Below, in pieces: positions 46,443-54,753 of a stretch of DNA of 64,000 bases. The DNA comes from Leucobacter komagatae (GTDB lineage Bacteria; Actinomycetota; Actinomycetes; Actinomycetales; Microbacteriaceae): NCBI RefSeq assembly GCF_006716085.1, contig NZ_VFON01000001.1, positions 2,790,001-2,854,000 on the forward strand, given 5' to 3'. The notes below the pieces were generated by a model that saw only the letters and a program-made list of their open reading frames with translations, was not told the DNA's origin and did not search any database. Positions within the stretch are counted from its first letter, which is position 1. Each line of letters starts with the position of its first letter. Both the position numbers and the translations under genes were made by a program.

Positions 46443-46580
46443 CTAAATGATCTGGCGCCCCTCACGCTTCGCCTCGCGCGAATCCTTGATGAACGCGCGC
46501 ACGATGACGAACAGCGCCCCCGTCACGATGACGGGCCAGACGAGCACGTACGCCGTCAACAGAACAACTTCCCAGTTCAT
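46443..46580 (-). CDS. Small accessory subunit of the sodium:solute symporter
   Basis: A 45-residue protein encoded right after the symporter. It starts at ATG 46580 with AGGAG 6 nt upstream, reads MNWEVVLLTAYVLVWPVIV at the N-terminus and ends REAKREGRQII. It has one hydrophobic helix (about residues 5-27) followed by a basic tail, so it is a single-pass membrane protein. It is placed 2 bp behind the symporter stop, so translation is coupled. The text matches the putative transporter small subunit group found behind SSS symporters of actinobacteria, and probably stabilises or couples the transporter. The role is inferred. Confidence 0.8.
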   Translation of the reverse strand: MNWEVVLLTAYVLVWPVIVTGALFVIVRAFIKDSREAKREGRQII

Positions 46581-46582
46581 GA

Positions 46583-48265
46583 TTACTCCTTTACTGCTGA
46601 GCGCGGTGATTCAGTGTGCTGCGACGCAATCTCCTCGACCGGGTCGAAGTCGCCCGTTCGCAGCTTGATGAGGTCGAAGTCGAAGCGCTTGTTCGAACCG
46701 AGCGTGATAAGCGTGCACAGGATCGTCGAGACGGAGTACGCGACGAGCGAGCCAGAGAGCACGGGGTAGGTGTGGAGAAAGCCGATCGCGAAGGGGGCCG
46801 CCGCGACGGTCGCGATACCTCCAACCCAGAACGCGACGCGCTTCCCGAAGAAACCGAACGCCATGAGCCCGAGCACCACGCCGATACCGATCGTTGCGAG
46901 CACGTCGAACACGATCGCCACCCAGCCCGTCATCGGGATCCACTCGAACCGCACCGGGAGGAAGGCAGCGAGCGCGACGACGACCGAGACGCTGAACGCC
47001 GCGTTCGTGACCCGGTTCCAGTAGAAGCTCGCGATCACTGGGAACACGAGGGCGCCCCAGAGCGCGCCGACGAAGACGAGCAGGTCGAGGATGTTCAGGT
47101 GGGAGCCGGCGAAATACATGCCCGCCGTCATCGCGACGATCATCGTGATGCGCCCGACGAGCACCATCGTGCGCGGGTTCGGCTTCCCCTTCGCGATGTT
47201 CTGGCCGTAGATATCGGCCATCACGATGGAGGAGAGCGCGGTGAGGTCGGCATCGGCCGTTGAAGACAGCGAGCCGATAATCATGATGAAGAACAGCGCG
47301 AGCAGCGCCGGCGGCAGATACGTCGCCGCCATCTGCGGGATGAGGTTGTTCACGTCGCCGCCGATCGGCTCGATCCCGGCGTACAGGGCGATGACGCCGA
47401 GCATGCCGATCCCGATGATCGTCGCGCCGTACCCGAAGGTGGCGGTGACGAACGTCTTCTTGATGAGGTCCTCGCGCACCGCGAACAGGCGCTGCGCGAT
47501 GGTCTGGTTGCCGATCGCGTAGGCGAGCACCGCTGCGATGTAGGGCGCGCCCTGATTGAAGAACGCGTCGGAAGAGAAGAAGTTCGACTGCTGCGGCGTG
47601 AGGTTGTGTGCGCCCGTCACAAACAGGTCGGGGCCGCCGGCCGCGAAGAACACGACCGGGATGATGATGATCACCGCGCCGAGCATGAAGAGCACCTGCA
47701 TGAAATCGGTGAGCACCGATGCCCTGAACCCCGACCAGAGCGTGTAGAGCAGCACGCCGGCGCCGATCGCGAGCACGCCCTGTCCGAAGGTGAATGGCGA
47801 CAGCATCGAGATGAGGGCGCCGCCCGCGATGAGGTTCGAGGTCAGGCTGATGATTGAGCCGAGCACGTTCGAGCCGGCGAGCATGAGCTGGCTCGAACGG
47901 CCGTGTCGCGCGAACATGACCTCGGCGATGGTGTGCGCGCGGGGCGCGACCTGCCTGATCCTCCGCCCGAACGGGTAGATGAGCAAGATCATGAGGGCTC
48001 CCCAGAGCCCGTAGTGGATCGGGCCGGAGAGGCCGTAGGTGTACCCGGAGGTGGCGGAGGCGTACATGGACGCCGCCCAAATCCAGGTGGCCGTCATTGA
48101 CGCGGCGGAGATGCCGAACCCGACGCGGCCCCCTCCCGTCATGTAGCCGTCGGCGTTCTCACGCTTCTGGCTGATACGGAGGGAAATGATGAGACTCGCT
48201 CCAAAGAACGCGAGGAAAAGGGCGACAACGATGGGGCCCGAAAGCTGCTGGAGCTGGTCTTGCAT
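46583..48265 (-). CDS. Sodium:solute symporter family transporter (SSS)
   Basis: 560-residue membrane transporter that uses the sodium gradient to import a small solute. About 13-14 membrane segments are visible, with family marks ADGYMTGGGRVGFGISAASM at the N-terminus, ATWIWAASMYASATSGYTYG, GPIHYGLWGALMILLIYPFG and SIISLTSNLIAGGALISMLS. Conserved residues for Na binding appear in IIGSLSSTADADLTALSSIV. The overall form resembles urea- or monocarboxylate-type SSS members (DUR3-like), but the substrate cannot be set. ATG 48265 has GAAAGGAAG upstream. The accessory small protein follows directly. Confidence 0.93.
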   Translation of the reverse strand: MQDQLQQLSGPIVVALFLAFFGASLIISLRISQKRENADGYMTGGGRVGFGISAASMTATWIWAASMYASATSGYTYGLSGPIHYGLWGALMILLIYPFGRRIRQVAPRAHTIAEVMFARHGRSSQLMLAGSNVLGSIISLTSNLIAGGALISMLSPFTFGQGVLAIGAGVLLYTLWSGFRASVLTDFMQVLFMLGAVIIIIPVVFFAAGGPDLFVTGAHNLTPQQSNFFSSDAFFNQGAPYIAAVLAYAIGNQTIAQRLFAVREDLIKKTFVTATFGYGATIIGIGMLGVIALYAGIEPIGGDVNNLIPQMAATYLPPALLALFFIMIIGSLSSTADADLTALSSIVMADIYGQNIAKGKPNPRTMVLVGRITMIVAMTAGMYFAGSHLNILDLLVFVGALWGALVFPVIASFYWNRVTNAAFSVSVVVALAAFLPVRFEWIPMTGWVAIVFDVLATIGIGVVLGLMAFGFFGKRVAFWVGGIATVAAAPFAIGFLHTYPVLSGSLVAYSVSTILCTLITLGSNKRFDFDLIKLRTGDFDPVEEIASQHTESPRSAVKE

Positions 48266-48799
48266 GGGTGCTTCCTTTCAAATTGCGGATCGGCGGGTGC
48301 CGGTGGACCGAATGCGGAAGAAAGCAGCTAGGTGGGGAAGCGGAAGAGGTGGAAGGGGGAGGAAGAAGTCGTGCGCGCGAGGGGTTGTGCTGCGCCAAAG
48401 CGTTTCGGGGTGGAGATAGGGCTCAGTCCTTTCGAGTACTCGTGCTCCCCGCGGCCGCGGAACGTCTGTGTTGCCCGGGTGCGGGGTCGCCGAAACATGA
48501 AGCGTGACGGCGCACAACGAATGTCTGGCTGCGCAGCACTCTGACCTGACCGTTCAGACCGGCGCATGCGAACTACCTGACCTTTCAAGTAGTACATGAG
48601 TTCGGCGAGAACTTCTAGCCCGGCCGGTTCTCACCGCGATCCTGTCTCGCGGCTACTGCATCCCTGAGATACCTCCTGCAAACCACGGTGTGGCTTAAAT
48701 GTCCGAGTAGTCTTGTACCATTAGCCGGTTGGCTGTGCGTGGTCGGGGGCATGCAGGCTCGCTCATCAGATCACTCGTCGTCGCATAAGAAGGATGCCC
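48266..48799. other. 534-bp intergenic region between symporter and ABC exporter genes
   Basis: No protein gene is supported; open frames here do not resemble known proteins. A G-rich stretch lies at 48330-48365. An imperfect 22-bp palindrome at 48572-48593 (ACTACCTGA and TCAAGTAGT arms) could be an operator for either divergent unit. Confidence 0.6.
48572..48593. promoter_or_regulatory. Imperfect 22-bp palindrome in the divergent promoter region
   Basis: ACTACCTGA and TCAAGTAGT are complementary arms with one mismatch around CCTT. It lies 207 bp before the ABC exporter gene and 307 bp from the symporter gene. No regulator gene is adjacent. Confidence 0.45.
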
Positions 48800-50536
48800 A
48801 TGGCCCTCATTTCTTTGACCCTAAAACACGCGAAGAAGTACTGGACATTTATCGTCGCGGTGCTCGTGCTGCAACTACTCTCAACGATCGCAACGCTCTG
48901 GCTTCCCAGCCTGAACGCGCAGATCATCGACAAGGGCATCGCCGTCGGTGACACTGACTTCATTTGGCGCACGGGCGGCATCATGCTGCTCGCCGCGTTC
49001 GGCCAGCTGATTGTCGCCGTCGGCGCCGTGTACTTCGGCGCCCGCACCGCAATGGGCGTTGGCCGCGACCTCCGCCGCGAGGTCTACCGCAAGGTCGACT
49101 CGCTCTCGACCCTCGAAGCCACCAAGTTCGGCGCAGGCACGCTCATCACCCGTGGCACGAACGACGTGCAGCAGGTGCAGATGCTCGTGCTCATGACCCT
49201 GAACTTCATGGTGTCTGCGCCGATCATGATGATCGGCGGCATCGTGATGGCCCTCCGCGAAGACGCGGGCCTGTCGTGGCTCGTCTGGGTGTCGGTTGCC
49301 GTGCTCGCGGTGATTGTCAGCCTGCTCGTGTGGCGACTGCTGCCGCTCTTCCGCGTCATGCAAGACAAGGTCGACGCGATCAACGGTGTGCTGCGCGAGC
49401 AGATCATGGGCATCCGCGTCGTGCGCGCGTTCGTGCGCGAACCGTTCGAAACGAAGCGCTACGACGTCGCAAACCGCGAGATCACCGACGTCTCGCTGAA
49501 GGTCGGCAACATCTTCGTGATGATGTTCCCCATCATCATGATGGTGCTGCACCTCGCAACGGCAGCCGTGCTCTGGTTCGGCGGTTACCGGGTCGAGGCG
49601 GGCGACATTCAGGTCGGCTCGCTGACGGCGTTCCTGCAGTACCTCATGCAGATCCTGATGGCGGTCATGATGGGCGTTTTCATGACGATGATGATTCCGC
49701 GCGCGGTTGTCTGTGCCGAGCGCATCCGCGAGCTGCTCGATACCGAGTCATCGCAGTCCTTCCCGGACAGCGAGACCGTGGCATCGCCCGCCGCTGGCCA
49801 GATCAAGTTCGAAAACGTCACCTTCGGGTTCCCCGGTGCCGAGAAGCCGGTGATCGCCGACGCGAGCTTCGTTGCCGAGCCGGGCAAGACGACCGCGATC
49901 ATCGGGTCGACGGGCGCGGGCAAGACCGTGCTGCTGAACCTCATGCTTCGGCTCTACGACCCGCAGGAGGGGTCGATCACGATCGACGGCGCCCCCGTTG
50001 ACGCGCTTACCCGCGCGCAGCTCGCGCGGACCGTGAGTCTTGTGCCGCAGCGCCCGTACCTGTTCGGCGGCACGATCGCGTCGAACCTGCGATTCGGCCG
50101 CACCGACGCGAACGACGCTGAGCTGTGGGAAGCGCTGCGCGTCGCCCAGGGCGAGGACTTCGTGCGTGAGAAGGAGCTCGGCCTCGAGGAGCCAGTGTCG
50201 CAGGGCGGCACGAACGTCTCCGGCGGCCAGCGCCAGCGCCTGTCGATTGCGCGGGCGCTCGTCGCGAAGCCGCTCGTCTACCTCTTCGACGACTCGTTCT
50301 CGGCACTCGACGTCGCGACCGACGCTCGGCTGCGGGCCGCACTGCCCGACGCGACCGAGGGCGCAACCACCATCATCGTGGCGCAGCGCGTCTCGACGAT
50401 CACCGAGGCAGACCAGATCCTCGTCATGGAGGGCGGTGAGATCGTCGGCCGCGGAACGCACGACGAGCTCCTCGCCACGAACGAGGTCTACCAAGAAATC
50501 GTCCGCTCGCAGCTCGAGGAAGCGGAGGCAGCCTAA
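48800..50536 (+). CDS. ABC exporter half-transporter A (membrane domain plus ATPase)
   Basis: 578-residue half-transporter, membrane domain first. ATG 48800 (MALISLTLKHAKKYWTF) has AGAAGG at suitable distance; ATG 48794 is too close to it. Six membrane segments span residues about 15-305, with coupling helix region VDAINGVLREQIMGIRVVRA. The ATPase has Walker A GSTGAGKTVLLNL (Val follows, where most have Thr/Ser), signature NVSGGQRQRLSIARAL and Walker B VYLFDDSFSALD. Here Asp replaces the catalytic Glu after the Walker B Asp (FDD), the degenerate site of heterodimeric exporters such as TM287/288 and BmrC. It overlaps the next gene by one base (TAATG), forming a heterodimer with it. Confidence 0.95.
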   Translation: MALISLTLKHAKKYWTFIVAVLVLQLLSTIATLWLPSLNAQIIDKGIAVGDTDFIWRTGGIMLLAAFGQLIVAVGAVYFGARTAMGVGRDLRREVYRKVDSLSTLEATKFGAGTLITRGTNDVQQVQMLVLMTLNFMVSAPIMMIGGIVMALREDAGLSWLVWVSVAVLAVIVSLLVWRLLPLFRVMQDKVDAINGVLREQIMGIRVVRAFVREPFETKRYDVANREITDVSLKVGNIFVMMFPIIMMVLHLATAAVLWFGGYRVEAGDIQVGSLTAFLQYLMQILMAVMMGVFMTMMIPRAVVCAERIRELLDTESSQSFPDSETVASPAAGQIKFENVTFGFPGAEKPVIADASFVAEPGKTTAIIGSTGAGKTVLLNLMLRLYDPQEGSITIDGAPVDALTRAQLARTVSLVPQRPYLFGGTIASNLRFGRTDANDAELWEALRVAQGEDFVREKELGLEEPVSQGGTNVSGGQRQRLSIARALVAKPLVYLFDDSFSALDVATDARLRAALPDATEGATTIIVAQRVSTITEADQILVMEGGEIVGRGTHDELLATNEVYQEIVRSQLEEAEAA

Positions 50537-52674
50537 TGGCAAAGCGAGAGAAAGCCGTGAAGGCTAAGAACACCCCGGTCGAAGAGATCGAGGAGGACTG
50601 GGACAAGTTCGAGCCCGGAAATGGCGGCGACATGTTCGGCGAGGGCGCGCCGCCGCGCAAGGCGAAGGCGTTCTGGCCGTCGGCGAAGCGCCTCGTTGGG
50701 CTGCTCGGGCCTGAGAAGGGCAAGTTCGCGTTCGTCGTCGTGCTCGTCATCTTCTCCGTGCTGCTCGCGGTGATTGCGCCCAAGGTCCTCGGTCGCGCGA
50801 CCGACGTGATCTTCAACGGCGTGCTCGGCAAGCAGCTTCCCGCCGGGGTGCCGCTCGACCAGATCATCGCCCAGCTGCGTGCTGAGGGCAACACCCAGTT
50901 CGCAGACATGCTGCAGGGCGCGGACATCGTTCCGGGTCAGGGCATCGACTTCGGGCTGCTCGGCCTGCTCATCCTCGCGGTGATCGGGCTCTACCTTGGC
51001 TCGTCGCTGCTCATGTGGCTCGAGGGCTTCATCCTCAACCGCATGGTGATGCGCGTCGTCTACAAGCTCCGCGCCGACATCGAGGCGAAGATCAACCGCC
51101 TGCCGCTGTCGTACTTCGACGGCAAGCAGCGCGGTGATGTGCTCTCGCGCGTCACGAACGACGTTGACAACATTCAGCAGGCCCTGCAACAGGCCTTCTC
51201 GCAGCTCGTGCAGTCGTTCCTGATGATCGTCGGCGTGATGGTCATGATGTTCGTGGTTTCGTGGCAGCTCGCGCTCATCGCGCTCATCACCCTGCCGCTC
51301 TCGGGCATCGTCGTCGGTATCGTCGGCGTGCGCGCGCAGAAGCTGTTCGCGGCCCAGTGGAAGCACACGGGCGAGCTCAACGGCCACATTGAGGAGTCGT
51401 TCACGGGCCACGAGCTAGTGCGCATCTTCAACCGCGACGCCGAGATGACCGAAGAGTTTGACCGCCGCAACGAGGGCCTCTTTGGCGCCTCGTTCAAGGC
51501 CCAGGCCCTGTCGGGCGCGATCATGCCGTCGATGAACTTCGTCCAGTCGCTCATCTACGTGCTCATCGCTGTTGTCGGCGCGCTTCGAGTGACCGCCGGC
51601 CAGATGACGCTCGGCGACGTGACGGCGTTCATCCAGTACTCGCGCGAGTTCGCCCAGCCGGTTGGCGAGATTGCTGGCATGGCGAACATGCTGCAGTCTG
51701 GCGTCGCGTCGGCAGAGCGCACGTTCGAGCTGCTGGACGCTGAGGAGCAGGAGCCCGAGAACGCAGAGCTCGACTTGCCCGACCGCACCGACGGCCACGT
51801 CCGCTTCGACAAGGTCTCGTTCAGCTACGACGCCGAGAAGCCACTCATCGAGGACCTCTCGCTTGAGGCGCGGCCCGGCCACACGATCGCGATCGTCGGC
51901 CCGACGGGCGCGGGCAAGACGACGCTCGTGAACCTCATCATGCGGTTCTACGAGCTTGACGGTGGCCGGATCTTGCTCGACGACGCCGACATCACCAAGC
52001 TGTCGCGTGAGGAGCTCCGCTCTCACGTCGGCATGGTGCTGCAGGACGCGTGGCTGTTCGACGGCACCATCCGCGAGAACATCCGCTACGGCAGGCTCGA
52101 CGCGACCGACGAGGAAGTCGTCGAAGCGGCGAAGGCCACGATGGTCGACCGCTTCGTCAGGCAGCTCCCCGAGGGCTACGACACCGTGATCTCGGAGAAC
52201 GCGTCGTCGCTGTCGGCCGGTGAGCGGCAGCTGCTCACGATCGCGCGAGCGTTCATCGCGAACCCGTCGCTGCTGATCCTCGACGAGGCCACCTCGTCTG
52301 TGGATACCCGCACCGAGGTGCTCGTGCAGCAGGCGATGCGCGCGCTCCGCAGCGATCGCACCTCGTTCGTGATCGCGCACCGCCTCTCGACGATCCGCGA
52401 CGCTGACACCATCCTCATGATGGAGGCGGGGCGTATCGTTGAGCAGGGTTCGCACGAGGAGCTGCTGGCGAGGCGCGGCGCGTACTACGACCTCTACCAG
52501 GCCCAGTTCGCTGGCGAGGTGGATGAGGAACACGCCGAGGAGCTGCTCACGGGTGAACCCGTTGCGGCGACGGGAGCTATCCCGGTTGCGGGTGTGGCCG
52601 AGGCTGACGTGACCCCCGGAGAGCCTGCGGATGGTGACGCGGCAGCTGACGGTGGCGCGAAGGGTGCTTCGTAA
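50536..52674 (+). CDS. ABC exporter half-transporter B (membrane domain plus ATPase)
   Basis: 712-residue partner of the preceding half-transporter. An N-terminal basic/acidic segment of about 50 residues precedes six membrane segments (about 55-380). The ATPase domain has Walker A GPTGAGKTTLVNL, Q loop GMVLQDAWLFDGTIRENIRY, signature SLSAGERQLLTIARAF (LSAGE form) and Walker B LLILDEATSSVDTRTE with the catalytic Glu. So this half carries the consensus catalytic site, while its partner is degenerate. The C-terminal 45 residues are an alanine/glycine-rich tail. Such pairs export drugs, lipids or peptides; substrate unknown. Confidence 0.95.
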   Translation: MAKREKAVKAKNTPVEEIEEDWDKFEPGNGGDMFGEGAPPRKAKAFWPSAKRLVGLLGPEKGKFAFVVVLVIFSVLLAVIAPKVLGRATDVIFNGVLGKQLPAGVPLDQIIAQLRAEGNTQFADMLQGADIVPGQGIDFGLLGLLILAVIGLYLGSSLLMWLEGFILNRMVMRVVYKLRADIEAKINRLPLSYFDGKQRGDVLSRVTNDVDNIQQALQQAFSQLVQSFLMIVGVMVMMFVVSWQLALIALITLPLSGIVVGIVGVRAQKLFAAQWKHTGELNGHIEESFTGHELVRIFNRDAEMTEEFDRRNEGLFGASFKAQALSGAIMPSMNFVQSLIYVLIAVVGALRVTAGQMTLGDVTAFIQYSREFAQPVGEIAGMANMLQSGVASAERTFELLDAEEQEPENAELDLPDRTDGHVRFDKVSFSYDAEKPLIEDLSLEARPGHTIAIVGPTGAGKTTLVNLIMRFYELDGGRILLDDADITKLSREELRSHVGMVLQDAWLFDGTIRENIRYGRLDATDEEVVEAAKATMVDRFVRQLPEGYDTVISENASSLSAGERQLLTIARAFIANPSLLILDEATSSVDTRTEVLVQQAMRALRSDRTSFVIAHRLSTIRDADTILMMEAGRIVEQGSHEELLARRGAYYDLYQAQFAGEVDEEHAEELLTGEPVAATGAIPVAGVAEADVTPGEPADGDAAADGGAKGAS

Positions 52675-52689
52675 TCCGCTAGACTAGTT

Positions 52690-52780
52690 GGTGCCCCTCA
52701 CGTGGCGATATCTTTGTGAACTCCCCCAGGCCGGAAACGGAGCAAGGGTAGCGGAGCTCTATCGGGTGCGTGGGGGGCGC
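52690..52780 (+). ncRNA. ffs: Signal recognition particle RNA, small bacterial type
   Basis: The apical domain CCCCCAGGCCGGAAACGGAGC followed by CAAGGGTAGCGGAGCTC has the universal core GGCCGGAA...GAGCAAGG that binds Ffh. The distal strand GTGCCCCTCACG (52691) pairs with CGTGGGGGGC (about 52769-52778), closing a single hairpin of about 90 nt. It follows the ABC exporter gene by 15 nt and lies 6.2 kb before dnaX; in many actinobacteria it sits closer. T-rich CTTTCGTTTCC follows, a possible processing or stop site. Confidence 0.93.
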
Positions 52781-52842
52781 TTTCGTTTCCCGGGCCGCTG
52801 GCGTGGTTCTGGGTTTGCCCCTGGCCCGGCCCTTCGGCCTCG

Positions 52843-52876
52843 CCTGGCCCTGGCCCTGGCCCTGCCCCTGGCCCTC
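52843..52876. repeat. CCTGGC hexamer tandem repeat
   Basis: About five and a half imperfect copies of CCTGGC lie between the SRP RNA gene and the MarR-like gene. No gene occupies 52781-52973. Confidence 0.6.
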
Positions 52877-52973
52877 GCCGATGAGACCCTTCCCTGCAGA
52901 ACCGCCCCTTAACTACAGTTGGGAAGGGGGGCTCTTGCGGGCAAGTTACTGTCTGGCGAGCGTGGGGATGTCG

Positions 52974-53660
52974 CTAGGAGCCGGTGGGCCAGGCGTCCGC
53001 GAGCTTCCTGATCAACCGCAGCAACTCGGATCGTTCGTTTGAGTCCAGTGCTTCGAGGGCAGTCGAGGCTTCGTCGCGCTGTCGGTTGCGCACGCCGTGC
53101 ACGAGCTGCTCGCCTGACTCTGTGAGGCGCACTCTCGTGCGTCGGGCATCTGCCGGATCAGCTTGTCGCTCAGCGTGCCCGAGTGCGACTGCCTGCTGGA
53201 CGAGCCTGGAAGCGCGGGGCTGGTCGACGCCGATGTGCTCGGCGAGCTCGCTCACCGAAAGCGGTTCGGGGGAGCGGGCGAGTACGCCCAGCATGCGCAT
53301 CAGGGCGGGGCCCCCTATGGAACCGCGACCGCCGTGCCCTCCGGGTCCGCCGTGGCCACCGCGCTCACCTAGGCCACCGGGTCCGCCGTGTCCGCCGAAG
53401 CCGGGGTGCTCGCCCTGCGCGGGCCCTCCGCCTCGGTCGCCCCAGCCCCCGTGCGGGCCCCAGCCGCGGTCACCACGACCCTGACCGTGGTCGCCACGAC
53501 CCCGGCCAAAGTGTTCGTCGCCGTGGCCATGGGGGCCGCGCCGCCCGCGCCTCCCGCGCAGGCGGGCGAGCGCCTCGAGCAGCGCGTCGGCGTCGTCCGT
53601 GCTCGGTGAGGCCGGCGGCTGCGGCTGAGCGGCCTGCGTGGGGTTGGGGGAGATGTTCAT
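52974..53660 (-). CDS. MarR-family regulator with Gly/His/Arg-rich N-terminal extension
   Basis: 228-residue protein. Residues about 35-115 are a low-complexity segment rich in Gly, His, Arg and Pro (GDHGQGRGDRGWGPHGGWGD, GGHGGPGGLGERGGHGGPGG), likely disordered and able to bind metal or nucleic acid. The C-terminal 105 residues form a MarR-type winged helix: MRMLGVLARSPEPLSVSELA, EHIGVDQPRASRLVQQAVAL and DARRTRVRLTESGEQLVHGV, which is the DRR-type wing. ATG 53660 is 137 bp from the start of the divergent gene. Several CATGTC/GACATG half-sites between them suggest that it represses its own promoter. Confidence 0.88.
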   Translation of the reverse strand: MNISPNPTQAAQPQPPASPSTDDADALLEALARLRGRRGRRGPHGHGDEHFGRGRGDHGQGRGDRGWGPHGGWGDRGGGPAQGEHPGFGGHGGPGGLGERGGHGGPGGHGGRGSIGGPALMRMLGVLARSPEPLSVSELAEHIGVDQPRASRLVQQAVALGHAERQADPADARRTRVRLTESGEQLVHGVRNRQRDEASTALEALDSNERSELLRLIRKLADAWPTGS

Positions 53661-53672
53661 GAAAAAAGTTTA

Positions 53673-53688
53673 CATGTCTCTTGACATG
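53673..53688. promoter_or_regulatory. Operator 1: CATGTC-TCTT-GACATG palindrome
   Basis: CATGTCTCTTGACATG is a perfect 6-bp inverted repeat with a 4-bp centre, 13 bp from the ATG of the MarR-like gene. The TTGACA of its right arm can be a -35 box for the rightward gene, so binding would block transcription. Confidence 0.7.
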
Positions 53689-53698
53689 GATCCAATTG

Positions 53699-53732
53699 CA
53701 TGTCACTATACATATGCATGCAAGGTGACATG
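53699..53732. promoter_or_regulatory. Operator 2: CATGTCAC ... GTGACATG inverted repeat
   Basis: CATGTCAC (53699-53706) and GTGACATG (53725-53732) are perfect 8-bp arms around an 18-bp centre that contains TATACA, a possible -10 box. The arms share the CATGTC half-site of operator 1, so one regulator probably binds both. Confidence 0.7.
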
Positions 53733-53796
53733 GAAAGTTGCGGCTCACGAACGAGGCATGCGGAGCGGGTCTCATCCCGCACGAAAGGACTTCAAC

Positions 53797-54561
53797 ATGA
53801 GTAACACTCAAGACTTCAACAACGAACACTCCAACAGCTCGGTTACGGGAGAGCCCACCGAGGCGGCGCCGAATGCGCCCCAGCAGGGGGCCAACTCGCT
53901 CCGCTCGATGCGCTACTGGCTGCGCGCCGTTGACACGCTGATTGCCCGCGAGCTTGACGCTCGGTTCGCCGAGGCCGGAGCCTCGCGGCGCGACCTGCGG
54001 ATGCTGACGATGCTCGCAGCAGGTGACGAGCTTCCTGAGAAGAAGCGCGCCCGCTTGGAGCGGCACGCCAACCGCCTCTGGGCGCTTGCCGACCGCGGGT
54101 GGATCGTGCGTTCCACGCAGCGCAACGAGCCTCAGGCTCCGCTGGCGCAAGCCGGCTGGGAGCTGACCACGGCGGGCGAGGCTGCGCTCGAGCGGCTGCA
54201 GCAGATCGCGCAGTCAGTGCGCGAGCAGGTCGAGGGGGCCGTGTCGGAGGAGGCATTTGCGACCACGGCCGATTCACTCAAGACCATCGCTGAAGAGCTC
54301 GGCTGGACCGAGGAGATGCGGCTGCATCGCGGCCGACGTGGCCCGGGCGGATCTCGCGCGGGCTGGCAGCGTCGTCACGGCCACGGCCACGGCCACGGCC
54401 ACGGCCACGGTCACGGTCACGGTTGCGACCGGCAGGGCCACTTCGAGGGCCAGCGCCCAGACTGGGGGCACAGCCACAGCCACAATCACAATCACAATCG
54501 CGGACGTGGGTTCGAACGTGGCTTTGCAGCGGGATTCGCTGCTGCGCGCTCTCGCGCCTAA
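53797..54561 (+). CDS. MarR-like protein with His-rich C-terminal tail
   Basis: 254-residue protein from ATG 53797 with GAAAGGA upstream. Residues about 35-165 look like a MarR-type helical/winged-helix domain (SMRYWLRAVDTLIARELDAR, ASRRDLRMLTMLAAGDELPE, LADRGWIVRSTQRNEPQAPL, AQAGWELTTAGEAALERLQQ), though the recognition helix region is weak. The tail from about residue 185 is extraordinary: GHGHGHGHGHGHGHG followed by HSHSHNHNHN, a strong candidate for binding zinc, nickel, copper or cobalt. It is divergent from a second Gly/His-rich MarR-type gene, with shared operator palindromes between. No transporter gene is adjacent. Confidence 0.85.
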   Translation: MSNTQDFNNEHSNSSVTGEPTEAAPNAPQQGANSLRSMRYWLRAVDTLIARELDARFAEAGASRRDLRMLTMLAAGDELPEKKRARLERHANRLWALADRGWIVRSTQRNEPQAPLAQAGWELTTAGEAALERLQQIAQSVREQVEGAVSEEAFATTADSLKTIAEELGWTEEMRLHRGRRGPGGSRAGWQRRHGHGHGHGHGHGHGHGCDRQGHFEGQRPDWGHSHSHNHNHNRGRGFERGFAAGFAAARSRA

Positions 54562-54641
54562 CGCGGTCCGAGCCGCGAGCGCCCGAGCGTCGGCGGGCCC
54601 CTGAGCCCCCGCACGCAGATATCGCCGACTCAGATGACCGA

Positions 54642-54674
54642 AGGGCCGGCTTCCCCGCAGGGGAGGCCGGCCCT
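54642..54674 (+). terminator. Strong hairpin before pta
   Basis: AGGGCCGGCTTCCCC pairs with GGGGAGGCCGGCCCT (one G-U pair). It ends the upstream regulator transcript and makes a pta start upstream of it unlikely. Confidence 0.8.
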
Positions 54675-54741
54675 CCGCCGTATTCCCGAGAGCTTCCTAC
54701 GGATTCTCGCCTCGGCCAGCGCGGGCCGGGCGGCCGAGGAA

Positions 54742-54747
54742 TACACT
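54742..54747 (+). promoter_or_regulatory. Putative -10 box of pta
   Basis: TACACT lies 6 nt before GTG 54754, so a leaderless mRNA is predicted. The preceding terminator hairpin and absence of a good Shine-Dalgarno element support this. Confidence 0.45.
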
Positions 54748-54753
54748 GAGGGT

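Noticed and set aside
54376-54422. Tandem CACGGC repeats as a DNA microsatellite or CRISPR-like array
   Set aside because: The repeat is explained by codons for alternating Gly and His in the regulator tail; spacers are absent.
54634-54753. Longer N-terminus of pta from ATG 54634
   Set aside because: The added 40 residues pass through a strong terminator hairpin and have no family similarity.
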